Below, one piece after another: positions 1 to 6,094 of a DNA stretch of 6,933 bases. The stretch comes from Candidatus Krumholzibacteriota bacterium. GTDB taxonomy: Bacteria > Krumholzibacteriota > Krumholzibacteriia > Krumholzibacteriales > Krumholzibacteriaceae. Each line of letters starts with the position of its first letter. Within the stretch, counting starts at the first letter, position 1. The notes under the pieces were generated by a model. It saw only the letters and a list, made by a program, of their open reading frames with translations. It was not told the origin of the DNA and ran no database searches. The DNA lies in NCBI GenBank assembly GCA_030630165.1, contig DAOVNN010000156.1, forward strand, positions 1 through 6,933, given 5' to 3'. The position numbers and the translations under genes are program-made.

Positions 1-978
1 CAGGGGTGTATGGAAGGTGGGTCGGATGAGGGAGTGAATGTCGTCGGTTACATACAGCCGCAGTTCGACTGGTTAGATATAAACGATTCGGGCAACAGCG
101 AGGCAAGCTTTGGGTTCAACAGGGCGAGGCTGGGAGTCACCGGCAGCGTTCCCTACGATTTCAGCTACTACTTCATGATGGAGTTTAGTCCGAGATTTGA
201 TGATTCCCCCTATATGCTCGACGGATTTATAACCTATACGAGATTCGGGGATCCAGCGAAGTTCACCTTCGGTCAGTTCAAGCAGCCGTTCAGTCTTGAG
301 CGTAACATGCCCTGTCAGGGTCTTTATACGGTCAACAGATCGATGGTCGTAGAGCAGCTCGCTATGGACAGGGACATGGGGGTCATGCTCTTCGGTGATT
401 ATAAAAAGAAGGTCAGCTATAGCCTGGCCGCCATGAACGGAACGGGACGAGGTCAGCCCGACGACAACAATGCCAAGGACTGGGTCGGAAGGGTAGTTTT
501 CACTCCCCTAACCGGTATTGATATAGGCGGTGGCTTTCGATACGGCACTGCCGCGCCGAGTGTAGTGGACGCCGAGGAGGACAAGCACACCCGTGGTGGT
601 TTTGATCTCACGGTCACTTACAAAGAATTCAAGTTTTTCACCGAGTATATCTACGGCAAAGACGAGGGTTCCTATACCGAGGGTGGGGGCTGTGGTGGCC
701 CTGGCGAGATCGTTCAGGGCTCGAAGGAGCGTAACGGCATGTACGCCATGCTCGTATGGAGCACCAAGTGGAACCTCGAGCCTGTTTACAAGTACGAGTT
801 CTTCGACGAGGACATGGATATAGCGGATGACACAAGACATGGTCATACATTCGGATTGAACTATTACCCGAACGACTGGACCAGGCTTCAGGTCAACTAT
901 TTGCGCTGCATCGAGGATTTCCGCCCTGCACTTAAAAACGACAAGATCCTGGTCCAGATGCAGATCAAGATCATGTAG
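1..978 (+). CDS. Phosphate-selective-type porin (O/P family), 5' end missing
   Basis: Outer-membrane beta-barrel porin, probably for anions or other small solutes; substrate not determinable here. The frame is open to the window's first base (codons before the Met at base 10 read Gln-Gly-Cys), so that Met is probably internal and the signal peptide lies upstream. Numbering from that Met gives 322 residues. The sequence opens with a typical first strand (GYIQPQFDW, 13-21), then NRARLGVTGSVPYDFSYYF (37-55), GQFKQPFSLER (88-98) and DRDMGVMLFGD (120-130), the pattern of the O/P porin family, followed by repeated amphipathic strands and acidic or Gly-rich loops. The C-terminus (QMQIKIM) alternates polar and hydrophobic residues but ends in Met, not the usual aromatic residue. 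Three Cys (102, 228, 300) are unusual for a barrel. The stop is 18 bases before the rhodanese start, so the two are probably cotranscribed. Family call fairly sure; substrate unknown. Confidence 0.82.
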   Translation, partial: QGCMEGGSDEGVNVVGYIQPQFDWLDINDSGNSEASFGFNRARLGVTGSVPYDFSYYFMMEFSPRFDDSPYMLDGFITYTRFGDPAKFTFGQFKQPFSLERNMPCQGLYTVNRSMVVEQLAMDRDMGVMLFGDYKKKVSYSLAAMNGTGRGQPDDNNAKDWVGRVVFTPLTGIDIGGGFRYGTAAPSVVDAEEDKHTRGGFDLTVTYKEFKFFTEYIYGKDEGSYTEGGGCGGPGEIVQGSKERNGMYAMLVWSTKWNLEPVYKYEFFDEDMDIADDTRHGHTFGLNYYPNDWTRLQVNYLRCIEDFRPALKNDKILVQMQIKIM

Positions 979-984
979 CGAACT

Positions 985-990
985 GGAGGA
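985..990 (+). promoter_or_regulatory. Ribosome binding site of the rhodanese gene
   Basis: GGAGGA ends 6 bases before the ATG at 997. It is a near-consensus Shine-Dalgarno sequence and supports that start, which also gives a complete signal peptide. Confidence 0.75.
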
Positions 991-996
991 ACGGAT

Positions 997-1854
997 ATGA
1001 AGAAGTACATTGTTCTTACAAGTCTGATACTTGCGGTTCTCCTGACCGGCCAGGCGCTCGAGGCTCAGGTAATCTCTGTTAAGGAACTCGCCGGGATGAT
1101 GGAAAGCGGTGACGTGATCCTCGTGTCCGCCCGCAAGGCAGCTGACTACAAGAAGGTCCACATACCAGGAGCTATCAGTCTCTGGCACGAGGACTTCTAT
1201 AAAGACGGCGATATCAAGGCCGTGCTGAAGAGTCCCGAAGAGATCGCGAAGATCCTCGGCGCCAACGGGATCTGCGGCACGAAGACAGTGGTCGTATACG
1301 ACAATGGCAAGAACACTTTTGCCGGCAGGATCTACTGGATTCTCAAGTATATGGGTTGCACGGATGTACGTATTCTCGACGGCCATATGAAGATGTGGCG
1401 CAAGGGCCGTAAGCCTGTCACCAAAGATCCCGTCGAGATCGTCGCCGTAGAGTTCAAGGGTACGGTCAACACGGCTGCGATAACCACGATGGATCAGGTG
1501 ATAGCAAAGAAGGATGATCCCGCTACCGTGCTCGTCGACAACAGGGACAAGGAAGAGTTCGACGGCGAGAAGGGAACGATCGAGCGCAAGGGGCATATCC
1601 CCGCTGCGATCAATTTCAATTATAAGGAGATCGTCAACGAAGACGGGACGATCAAGGATAAGGCCGAGATCGAGAAACTCGTCTCAGGGGCAGGCATCAC
1701 CTCCGACAAGGAAGTAATCCTGTACTGCGAGACCGGGATAAGGGCAGGGATAGTCTACATGGCCCTTACTTCGATGCTCGAGTATCCGAACGTCAGCGTC
1801 TATGACGGCGCCATGTTTGAGTGGATCTCAGTCCCCGACAACGCGGTGGAATAA
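997..1854 (+). CDS. Secreted tandem-domain rhodanese (sulfurtransferase)
   Basis: Sulfurtransferase of the thiosulfate/3-mercaptopyruvate sulfurtransferase type, 285 residues, predicted periplasmic. Residues 1-23 form a Sec signal peptide: Lys-Lys, a hydrophobic core (about 4-18), and a likely cleavage after LEA (21-23); there is no lipobox Cys. Two rhodanese domains follow. The N-terminal one (about 25-140) has HIPGAISLW (55-63) and a catalytic-type loop reading YDNGKNTFAGR (101-111), with Asp102 in place of Cys, so it is probably the inactive structural domain. The C-terminal one (about 155-283) has GHIPAAINF (199-207), the loop CETGIRA (244-250) with Cys244 as the expected persulfide-forming residue, and YDGAMFEW (269-276). 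This inactive/active arrangement and the length are normal for the family. It is followed after 28 bases by the dsrE-like gene. The sulfur donor could be thiosulfate, mercaptopyruvate or polysulfide; the sequence does not decide. Confidence 0.92.
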   Translation: MKKYIVLTSLILAVLLTGQALEAQVISVKELAGMMESGDVILVSARKAADYKKVHIPGAISLWHEDFYKDGDIKAVLKSPEEIAKILGANGICGTKTVVVYDNGKNTFAGRIYWILKYMGCTDVRILDGHMKMWRKGRKPVTKDPVEIVAVEFKGTVNTAAITTMDQVIAKKDDPATVLVDNRDKEEFDGEKGTIERKGHIPAAINFNYKEIVNEDGTIKDKAEIEKLVSGAGITSDKEVILYCETGIRAGIVYMALTSMLEYPNVSVYDGAMFEWISVPDNAVE

Positions 1855-1868
1855 TCTGTCGACCCTGA

Positions 1869-1874
1869 AAGGGG
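1869..1874 (+). promoter_or_regulatory. Ribosome binding site deciding the dsrE-like start
   Basis: AAGGGG lies 8 bases before the ATG at 1883. It supports this start over the longer in-frame ATG at 1802, which would overlap the rhodanese gene by about 50 bases and add a 27-residue extension unlike the family. Confidence 0.55.
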
Positions 1875-1882
1875 AACGTGAA

Positions 1883-2242
1883 ATGAGCAAGACAGCCATA
1901 ACGATCAACGGCGCAGACGCCAAGAGCGTCTATCCTGCGATCATAATCGCGGTTTCCTCCGCGGCGACGGGCGACGAAGTCGTCCTGTTCTTCTCCCCGT
2001 TCGGCGCGCCGGCGATGCTAAAGGGCGCTATCGAGAAGATGAACGAAGAAACCGAGCACATGCCCGACCTCATCGAGATGATGGACGGACTCAAGATGCT
2101 CGGAGCGAAAATTTTCGTATGTGAACTCGCGTTGGAGTATCACGGACTCAAGGAAGAGGATTTCATAGAGGAAGCGGAAATCGTCGGCGCGACGACGTTT
2201 GTCGGGGCCGTACAGGGCGCCGAGCTTACGCTTTCTTTCTAG
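1883..2242 (+). CDS. DsrE/DsrF-like sulfur relay protein
   Basis: Small cytoplasmic protein of 119 residues with the DsrE-like fold. Members bind or transfer sulfane sulfur on a conserved Cys, often with TusA as partner. Visible features are a first strand and helix (TAITINGADAKSVYPAI, 4-20), the strand DEVVLFFSPFGAPAML (31-46) typical of DsrE-like proteins, a Met/Glu-rich stretch (50-72), and KIFVCELALEYHGL (76-89), in which Cys80 is the only cysteine and sits where the family's sulfur-binding Cys lies. The C-terminal part (EEAEIVGATTFVGAVQGAEL, 96-115) is also characteristic. No signal peptide or membrane segment is seen. The start at 1883 is chosen on its ribosome binding site and on minimal overlap. 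It lies between a rhodanese and a TusA gene, the usual company of sulfur-transfer DsrE proteins. It is a single short subunit, not the DsrEFH trio of sulfur oxidizers. Its exact subgroup and sulfur acceptor are unknown. Confidence 0.85.
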   Translation: MSKTAITINGADAKSVYPAIIIAVSSAATGDEVVLFFSPFGAPAMLKGAIEKMNEETEHMPDLIEMMDGLKMLGAKIFVCELALEYHGLKEEDFIEEAEIVGATTFVGAVQGAELTLSF

Positions 2243-2262
2243 GGTCCTGAAAAACATCTATC

Positions 2263-2270
2263 AAGGAGGA
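2263..2270 (+). promoter_or_regulatory. Strong ribosome binding site of the tusA-like gene
   Basis: AAGGAGGA ends 6 bases before the ATG at 2277. It is the strongest Shine-Dalgarno match in the window and suggests high translation of the sulfur carrier. Confidence 0.8.
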
Positions 2271-2276
2271 TAGAAA

Positions 2277-2501
2277 ATGGCAACCGAGCAACTGGACGCG
2301 ACGGGACTGAAGTGCCCCCAGCCGATTCTCAAAGTCGTCGCCAAGATTCCGACGATGAACGCTGGCGATATTCTCGAAGTCCTGGCCGATTGTCCTTCGT
2401 TTCCGACGGACATGAAGGCCTGGTGCGAGAAGACCGGCAAGCCCCTTCTCATGCTTACGACTGATGGAGAAGGCAAGCACACGGCACAGGTACAGATTTA
2501 A
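2277..2501 (+). CDS. TusA/SirA-family sulfur carrier protein
   Basis: TusA-family protein of 74 residues, the normal family length, predicted cytoplasmic. These proteins carry a persulfide on the Cys of a CPxP motif and pass it to acceptors such as DsrE-type proteins or biosynthetic enzymes. The sequence has the hallmark LDATGLKCPQPILKV (6-20) with the acceptor Cys13 and helix-capping Pro14 and Pro16, then the strand GDILEVLADCP (30-40) and a helix with DMKAWCEKTGKPLL (45-58). Two additional Cys, 39 and 50, lie in the DCP and AWCEKTG segments; these resemble a TusA subgroup often seen beside dsrE-like genes and are not in classical E. coli TusA. It sits 34 bases after the dsrE-like stop and is the last gene before a candidate terminator. 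It could serve tRNA thiolation or cofactor synthesis, but its place beside rhodanese and DsrE argues for dissimilatory or assimilatory sulfur transfer. Confidence 0.93.
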   Translation: MATEQLDATGLKCPQPILKVVAKIPTMNAGDILEVLADCPSFPTDMKAWCEKTGKPLLMLTTDGEGKHTAQVQI

Positions 2502-2511
2502 AGGACCACGG

Positions 2512-2574
2512 GGGAGCGCTCGACCGAGACAAGCACGGTGGACCTTATTTTCCGGGTGCTCCCTTATTTCTTTT
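2512..2574 (+). terminator. Candidate Rho-independent terminator after the sulfur cluster
   Basis: The arms GGGAGCGCTCG (2512-2522) and CGGGTGCTCCC (2553-2563) pair over 11 positions with two G-T wobbles. They enclose a smaller hairpin, ACCG (2523-2526) with CGGT (2536-2539). A T-rich but interrupted tract (TTATTTCTTTT, 2564-2574) follows at once. It starts 10 bases after the tusA-like stop, as expected for a transcript end. The large loop and the broken T tract make termination strength uncertain; it could be a partial terminator or an mRNA-stabilising structure. Confidence 0.6.
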
Positions 2575-2575
2575 C

Positions 2576-2592
2576 GCCGGAATAAAACCGGC
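2576..2592 (+). other. Small perfect hairpin in the leader of the MvhD-like gene
   Basis: GCCGG (2576-2580) and CCGGC (2588-2592) are exact complements around a 7-base A-rich loop and end 13 bases before the ATG at 2606. The structure could affect initiation of the next gene, which lacks a clear Shine-Dalgarno sequence. It could equally be a protein-binding palindrome or chance, since a five-pair stem is short. I see no convincing -35/-10 promoter in 2502-2605. Confidence 0.3.
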
Positions 2593-2605
2593 TGGCAAAA
2601 CGGAT

Positions 2606-3040
2606 ATGACAGAAAAAGAACAGGAATTCAGTCCTAACATAGTTGGATTTCTCTGCAACTGGTGCACCTACGCTGCAGCCGACCTTGCAGGGTCAACGAA
2701 AATCGAGATCTCACCGGCTTTCTCGGTCGTGCGGGTAATGTGCTCGAGCCGCGTCGATCACAATCTCGTTCTATCCACTTTCTTCGACGGTGCTGACGGG
2801 ATCCTCATCGCGGGTTGTCATCCAGGTGACTGTCACTACGGCAAGGGCAACTACTTTACGAGGAGACGCTACGCTCAATTAAAGAAGGTGCTCGAGACAC
2901 TCGGACTCGAGCCGGAGAGAATACAGCTGGCCTGGATTTCCGCTGCAGAGGGAAACAGGTACGCGGAAGTCGTAAACAGTTTTACCGAGAAGATCAAGGA
3001 ACTTGGGCCGAGTCCGATAAACAACAATCAACGACTTTGA
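2606..3040 (+). CDS. MvhD/FlpD-type [2Fe-2S] electron-transfer subunit
   Basis: Cytoplasmic electron-transfer protein of 144 residues in the family of the methyl-viologen-reducing hydrogenase delta subunit. It normally carries one [2Fe-2S] cluster and links an electron-donating enzyme to HdrA. Conserved features are FLCNWCTYAAADLAG (15-29), VRVMCSSRVD (42-51), ADGILIAGCHPGDCHY (63-78) and LAWISAAEG (108-116); the cysteines are 17, 20, 46, 71 and 76, all those expected. In some organisms this domain is fused to HdrA or QmoB; here it is free-standing with the usual length of such stand-alone forms. The ATG at 2606 has no strong ribosome binding site, but no better in-frame start lies nearby and the homology begins soon after. 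It opens the second operon, with 15 bases to the first hdrA-like gene. No hydrogenase large or small subunit is seen here, so the donor is more likely the FrhB-like protein or something outside the window. Confidence 0.93.
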   Translation: MTEKEQEFSPNIVGFLCNWCTYAAADLAGSTKIEISPAFSVVRVMCSSRVDHNLVLSTFFDGADGILIAGCHPGDCHYGKGNYFTRRRYAQLKKVLETLGLEPERIQLAWISAAEGNRYAEVVNSFTEKIKELGPSPINNNQRL

Positions 3041-3055
3041 CGAAGAGTGTGAGGA

Positions 3056-4381
3056 ATGAGCAGGGATAGTGTTCTGATTATCGGAGCGGGGCTTGCCGGA
3101 ATGAAAGCGGGGCTTCTCCTCGCAAACGCCGGGAAAAAGGTCTATCTTGTCGAAAAACTTCCCCTGATCGGGGGGATGGCGATAAAGGACGAGGAGAGCT
3201 TCCCCAACTTCGAGTGCTCGACATGCATGGTAGCGCCGGTTCAGCAGGATGTCCTGCAGAATCCTCATATCGAGACAATGACCCTCTCGACGGTAGAGAC
3301 TGTTGAAGGGTCCGTCGGAGAATTCAAGGTCAATATAAAGAAGGGCGCCAGATACGTCAGCATGACTGACTGTATCGGATGCGGCATGTGCTACGAACCA
3401 TGCCCTGTGTCGATCAACAACGAGTGGGAAGAAGATCTGGGGGAGATGAAGGCTATTTACGTTCCCACGGCGGGTTCTCTTCCCAATGTGCCGACCATCG
3501 ATCCGCAGCACTGCACGAGGCTTAATGGAAGTGATGAGTGCAATGCATGTGCGGAGGCCTGCATGTTCGGAGCGATCAAGCTGGACGACAAGGATGAGGA
3601 ACTGGTTATTGAAGTCGGAGCAATAGTCATCGCGACAGGTTCAAGTACATATGATGTGTCGAGTCTGGAGACGCTTGGATATGGCTCATTCCCTGGTGTG
3701 TTTTCACCACTGGAATTCGAGAGGCTCTTTGCATCCAACGGTCCGACGGAGGGTGAAATGACGATAAGGGATACGGAAAGCGTTCCCTCAAAGATTGCCA
3801 TAGTACACTGCGTCGGTAGAAAAGAAGTGGGATACTGCTCGAGCGTCTGCTGTATGTACTCACTGAAATTTGCTCATTTCCTGAAGCATAAAATTCCGGA
3901 TGCCGTCGTCACAAATATTCACTCGGACATCTGTGTACATGACAAGACTTACCAGAAATTTTATGAAGGGATCAACGGCGTTGATACCGAGATGCGCTTC
4001 TGCTCCTCGATGGCCGATGTTTGCGTTTCAGGCAACGGGAGCGGCCTTAAGGTGAACTACCCCGACGGGAAGGGCAAAGAACAGGCTGTGGAGGTCGACA
4101 TGGTCATCCTCGCTGCAGCGATAGTACCGACAGAGGGAACCGCGGCGCTTGCCGGAATCCTCGGGATAGAACTCGACGGGTTCGGATTTATCAGGTCGCT
4201 CAGTGAGAATATCGGCTCTATAGAGACTTCGAGGGAAGGTATTTTTGTAGCCGGCTCCGCCGAGGGGCCCAAGGACATTCAGACATCTGTGATACAGGCC
4301 GAGGCTGCAGCCGGAAAAGTTATGGCACTTCTTAGCGCCATGCCGGAACCGGTAGCAGCCGAATCAGAGACTGGTGAGTAG
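3056..4381 (+). CDS. HdrA-type flavoprotein 1 (short form, with inserted ferredoxin segment)
   Basis: FAD- and iron-sulfur-containing subunit of an Hdr-like complex, 441 residues, cytoplasmic. The dinucleotide-binding start is at the very N-terminus (VLIIGAGLAGMKAG, 6-19), with VYLVEKLPLIGGM (29-41), so the N-terminal domain of canonical HdrA is absent. CSTC (54-57) matches the conserved HdrA/QmoA CxxC after the first FAD motif. An inserted ferredoxin segment follows: CIGCGMCYEPCP (106-117) as a [4Fe-4S] site, and a second set of Cys at 153, 162, 165 and 169. Then come VIATG (191-195), the HdrA cluster motif CVGRKEVGYCSSVCC (252-266), and the FAD-closing segment GIFVAGSAEGPKD (395-407). No C-terminal ferredoxin is present. 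QmoA is similar in size, but QmoA proteins as I know them lack the inserted clusters. The stop codon abuts the next ATG directly, suggesting translational coupling. GAGG immediately before the ATG and GAAGAG at 3042-3047 are the possible ribosome binding sites. HdrA family sure; exact complex unknown. Confidence 0.92.
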   Translation: MSRDSVLIIGAGLAGMKAGLLLANAGKKVYLVEKLPLIGGMAIKDEESFPNFECSTCMVAPVQQDVLQNPHIETMTLSTVETVEGSVGEFKVNIKKGARYVSMTDCIGCGMCYEPCPVSINNEWEEDLGEMKAIYVPTAGSLPNVPTIDPQHCTRLNGSDECNACAEACMFGAIKLDDKDEELVIEVGAIVIATGSSTYDVSSLETLGYGSFPGVFSPLEFERLFASNGPTEGEMTIRDTESVPSKIAIVHCVGRKEVGYCSSVCCMYSLKFAHFLKHKIPDAVVTNIHSDICVHDKTYQKFYEGINGVDTEMRFCSSMADVCVSGNGSGLKVNYPDGKGKEQAVEVDMVILAAAIVPTEGTAALAGILGIELDGFGFIRSLSENIGSIETSREGIFVAGSAEGPKDIQTSVIQAEAAAGKVMALLSAMPEPVAAESETGE

Positions 4382-6073
4382 ATGAAAGCCAAAGTCGGCG
4401 TCTATATCTGCGAATGCGGACCCAACATATCCGAGAGGGTGGACATCGAGAAGATCAGTGAGGAACTGCTTTCTTCGGGTGAGTATGATGATGTCGAGCT
4501 GGTCGTAAAAAACTACGGGCTCCTCTGCTCGGGTGACGGCAAGACCTATCTTGAAGAGGAGATCACGTCAAATGCCTTTACTCATCTCGTGATCGCGGCT
4601 TGTTCGCCGAGGGACCACAATACGACATTCATAAATGTCTGCAAGAAGACTGACCTGAATCCTTTTCTGTACAAGATGGTAAATATCCGTGAACACTGTG
4701 CGTGGATAATCCCTGACAAGGACAAGGCTACTGAAAAGGCGGTGCAGTACATCCGTGGCGGTATCAAGAGGGTCCTGTACCAGTCTGAACTCTTTGAAAA
4801 GCAGCTGGACATCACTCCCGATGTGCTGATCCTGGGTGGAGGCATAGCCGGCATGGAGGCAGCCCTTGCCCTGGCAGGGGAGGAGAGAACGGTCTTTCTT
4901 GTCGAGCGGTCCTCTGAGCTGGGTGGGGTCTCTGCCGGTTTGAACAGGCTTCTACCGAGGCAGGGCGGTGAAGTAAATAAGCTCAGTTCGTACCGGGGTG
5001 AGGTCGAAAATAACGAACACATCAAGCTCTACCTCGACTCTGAAATCAAGAGTGTTATCGGTTTCCTCGGTAATTACGAGGTGACCATAGGTTCCGGTGA
5101 CGAAGAAGAGGGCGTGGAACTGGTAGTCGGAGCAGTAATAGTCGCGACAGGATTCAAGCTTCCCGAAATCAACGGACTGCCCGGTTTCGACTTTTCCGAA
5201 AAGGACGAAGTCCACTCATCTATAGAGATCGAGCGGATGATGGCCACTGACAGGAAACTGGCTATGCGCAACGGCGAAGAGCCGAAATCGGTAGCGCTGG
5301 TTCACTGTGGAGGGCGAAGCGAGAGGGGCTATTGTTCGCAGATATGCTGCAGCTACATGATGAAGATCGCTGGCTATATAAAGGATCAGTCAACGGAGAT
5401 CGAAGTCGTCGAGTATTTCAGGGACCTCTGCCTCCCCTATAAGGAGGATCAGAAGTTCTACGACGAGATTGCGGCGAGAGGTGTAGAATTCAGGCGTTTC
5501 GGCAAGTTGGAAGTCGATGGTGCGTCTGTTGTTTCTACTGGAATGGATGGGGCCGAGTCGAAGCAGGAGTACGATATGGTCATCGTCGCACCAGCGATGC
5601 TCCCCGCCGAGGGTACGGAGGCGCTGGCCGGGCTGCTCGAGATCCCACTGCACGAGACAGGATTTTTCGAGGAAGAACATCAGTCGACGAATGCGATTGG
5701 AACGACCACTGACGGTATCTTTATTATCGGTGCGGCCCAGGGGCCGAGAGGGATAAGTTCTTCCATGCTGTTTGCCCAGGCTTCCGCCGGCAGGATCTCC
5801 ACACAGCTCATACCCGGTCAGAAGATCACTCCCGAGGTAAAGGTATCCGAGATCCTCGAAGCATACTGTACAGGTTGTCTTACCTGTCTCGAGGTGTGTT
5901 CCTACGGCGCCATATATTTCGACGATGACAGGGCGATTTCGGTAGTAAACGAAGCCGTTTGCAGGGGCTGTGGAAACTGTTTCGGCAGCTGTCCTTCAGG
6001 AGCCCTGAGAACGAAACATTTCACGAACACGCAATTGATGAAGGAAGTAGCCGAGGCGGTAAGAGAGAGATAA
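4382..6073 (+). CDS. HdrA-type flavoprotein 2 (with N-terminal domain and C-terminal ferredoxin)
   Basis: Second HdrA-like flavoprotein, 563 residues, cytoplasmic. The canonical N-terminal HdrA domain is present (VGVYICECGPNIS, 5-17; LLCSGDGK, 47-54; VIAACSPRDHNTTF, 70-83), with Cys10, 12, 49, 74 and 106 as possible cluster ligands. The FAD module begins at VLILGGGIAGMEAAL (148-162), with VIVATG (252-257), the cluster motif CGGRSERGYCSQICC (309-323) and the closing segment GIFIIGAAQGPRG (445-457). The region after the first FAD motif (180-215) runs on without the inserted ferredoxin and without the CxxC found in flavoprotein 1. The C-terminus holds two [4Fe-4S] sites: CTGCLTCLEVCS (496-507, Ser where Pro is usual) and CRGCGNCFGSCP (527-538). 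Canonical HdrA of methanogens is about 650 residues, so the shortfall matches the missing insert. The ATG directly follows the upstream stop; GGTGAG (4373-4378) may serve as ribosome binding site. An alternative is QmoB, but no MvhD domain is fused. Confidence 0.93.
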   Translation: MKAKVGVYICECGPNISERVDIEKISEELLSSGEYDDVELVVKNYGLLCSGDGKTYLEEEITSNAFTHLVIAACSPRDHNTTFINVCKKTDLNPFLYKMVNIREHCAWIIPDKDKATEKAVQYIRGGIKRVLYQSELFEKQLDITPDVLILGGGIAGMEAALALAGEERTVFLVERSSELGGVSAGLNRLLPRQGGEVNKLSSYRGEVENNEHIKLYLDSEIKSVIGFLGNYEVTIGSGDEEEGVELVVGAVIVATGFKLPEINGLPGFDFSEKDEVHSSIEIERMMATDRKLAMRNGEEPKSVALVHCGGRSERGYCSQICCSYMMKIAGYIKDQSTEIEVVEYFRDLCLPYKEDQKFYDEIAARGVEFRRFGKLEVDGASVVSTGMDGAESKQEYDMVIVAPAMLPAEGTEALAGLLEIPLHETGFFEEEHQSTNAIGTTTDGIFIIGAAQGPRGISSSMLFAQASAGRISTQLIPGQKITPEVKVSEILEAYCTGCLTCLEVCSYGAIYFDDDRAISVVNEAVCRGCGNCFGSCPSGALRTKHFTNTQLMKEVAEAVRER

Positions 6074-6094
6074 CCAGCCGCCGACAGGTCTATT

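Noticed and set aside
991..1000. Identical 10-base string ACGGATATGA at the start codons of the rhodanese (991-1000) and MvhD (2600-2609) genes
   Set aside because: It is short, occurs only twice and includes the start codon itself. There is no sign of a wider repeat or operator.
508..1596. Long open frame of 362 codons on the - strand
   Set aside because: It runs antisense across both the porin and the rhodanese, whose + strand products carry clear family motifs. The translated product shows no recognisable domain, so it is a codon-bias shadow.
1802..1882. Upstream in-frame start that would lengthen the DsrE-like protein by 27 residues
   Set aside because: It overlaps the rhodanese coding end, and its added residues are out-of-frame rhodanese sequence. 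The ATG at 1883 has a ribosome binding site and gives the normal family length.
2879..3511. 210-codon open frame on the - strand
   Set aside because: It lies opposite the end of the MvhD-like gene and the ferredoxin segment of the first HdrA, both strongly supported. Its product resembles no known family.
2606..6073. Possible selenocysteine (in-frame TGA) in the MvhD or HdrA genes, known in some relatives
   Set aside because: All expected positions are ordinary Cys codons and no internal in-frame stop occurs in these genes.
3056..6073. Assignment of the two flavoproteins as QmoA and QmoB of sulfate reducers
   Set aside because: The first has an inserted two-cluster ferredoxin not expected in QmoA, the second has no fused MvhD domain, and an FrhB-like gene follows where QmoC would be expected. 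Phylogeny could still reopen this.
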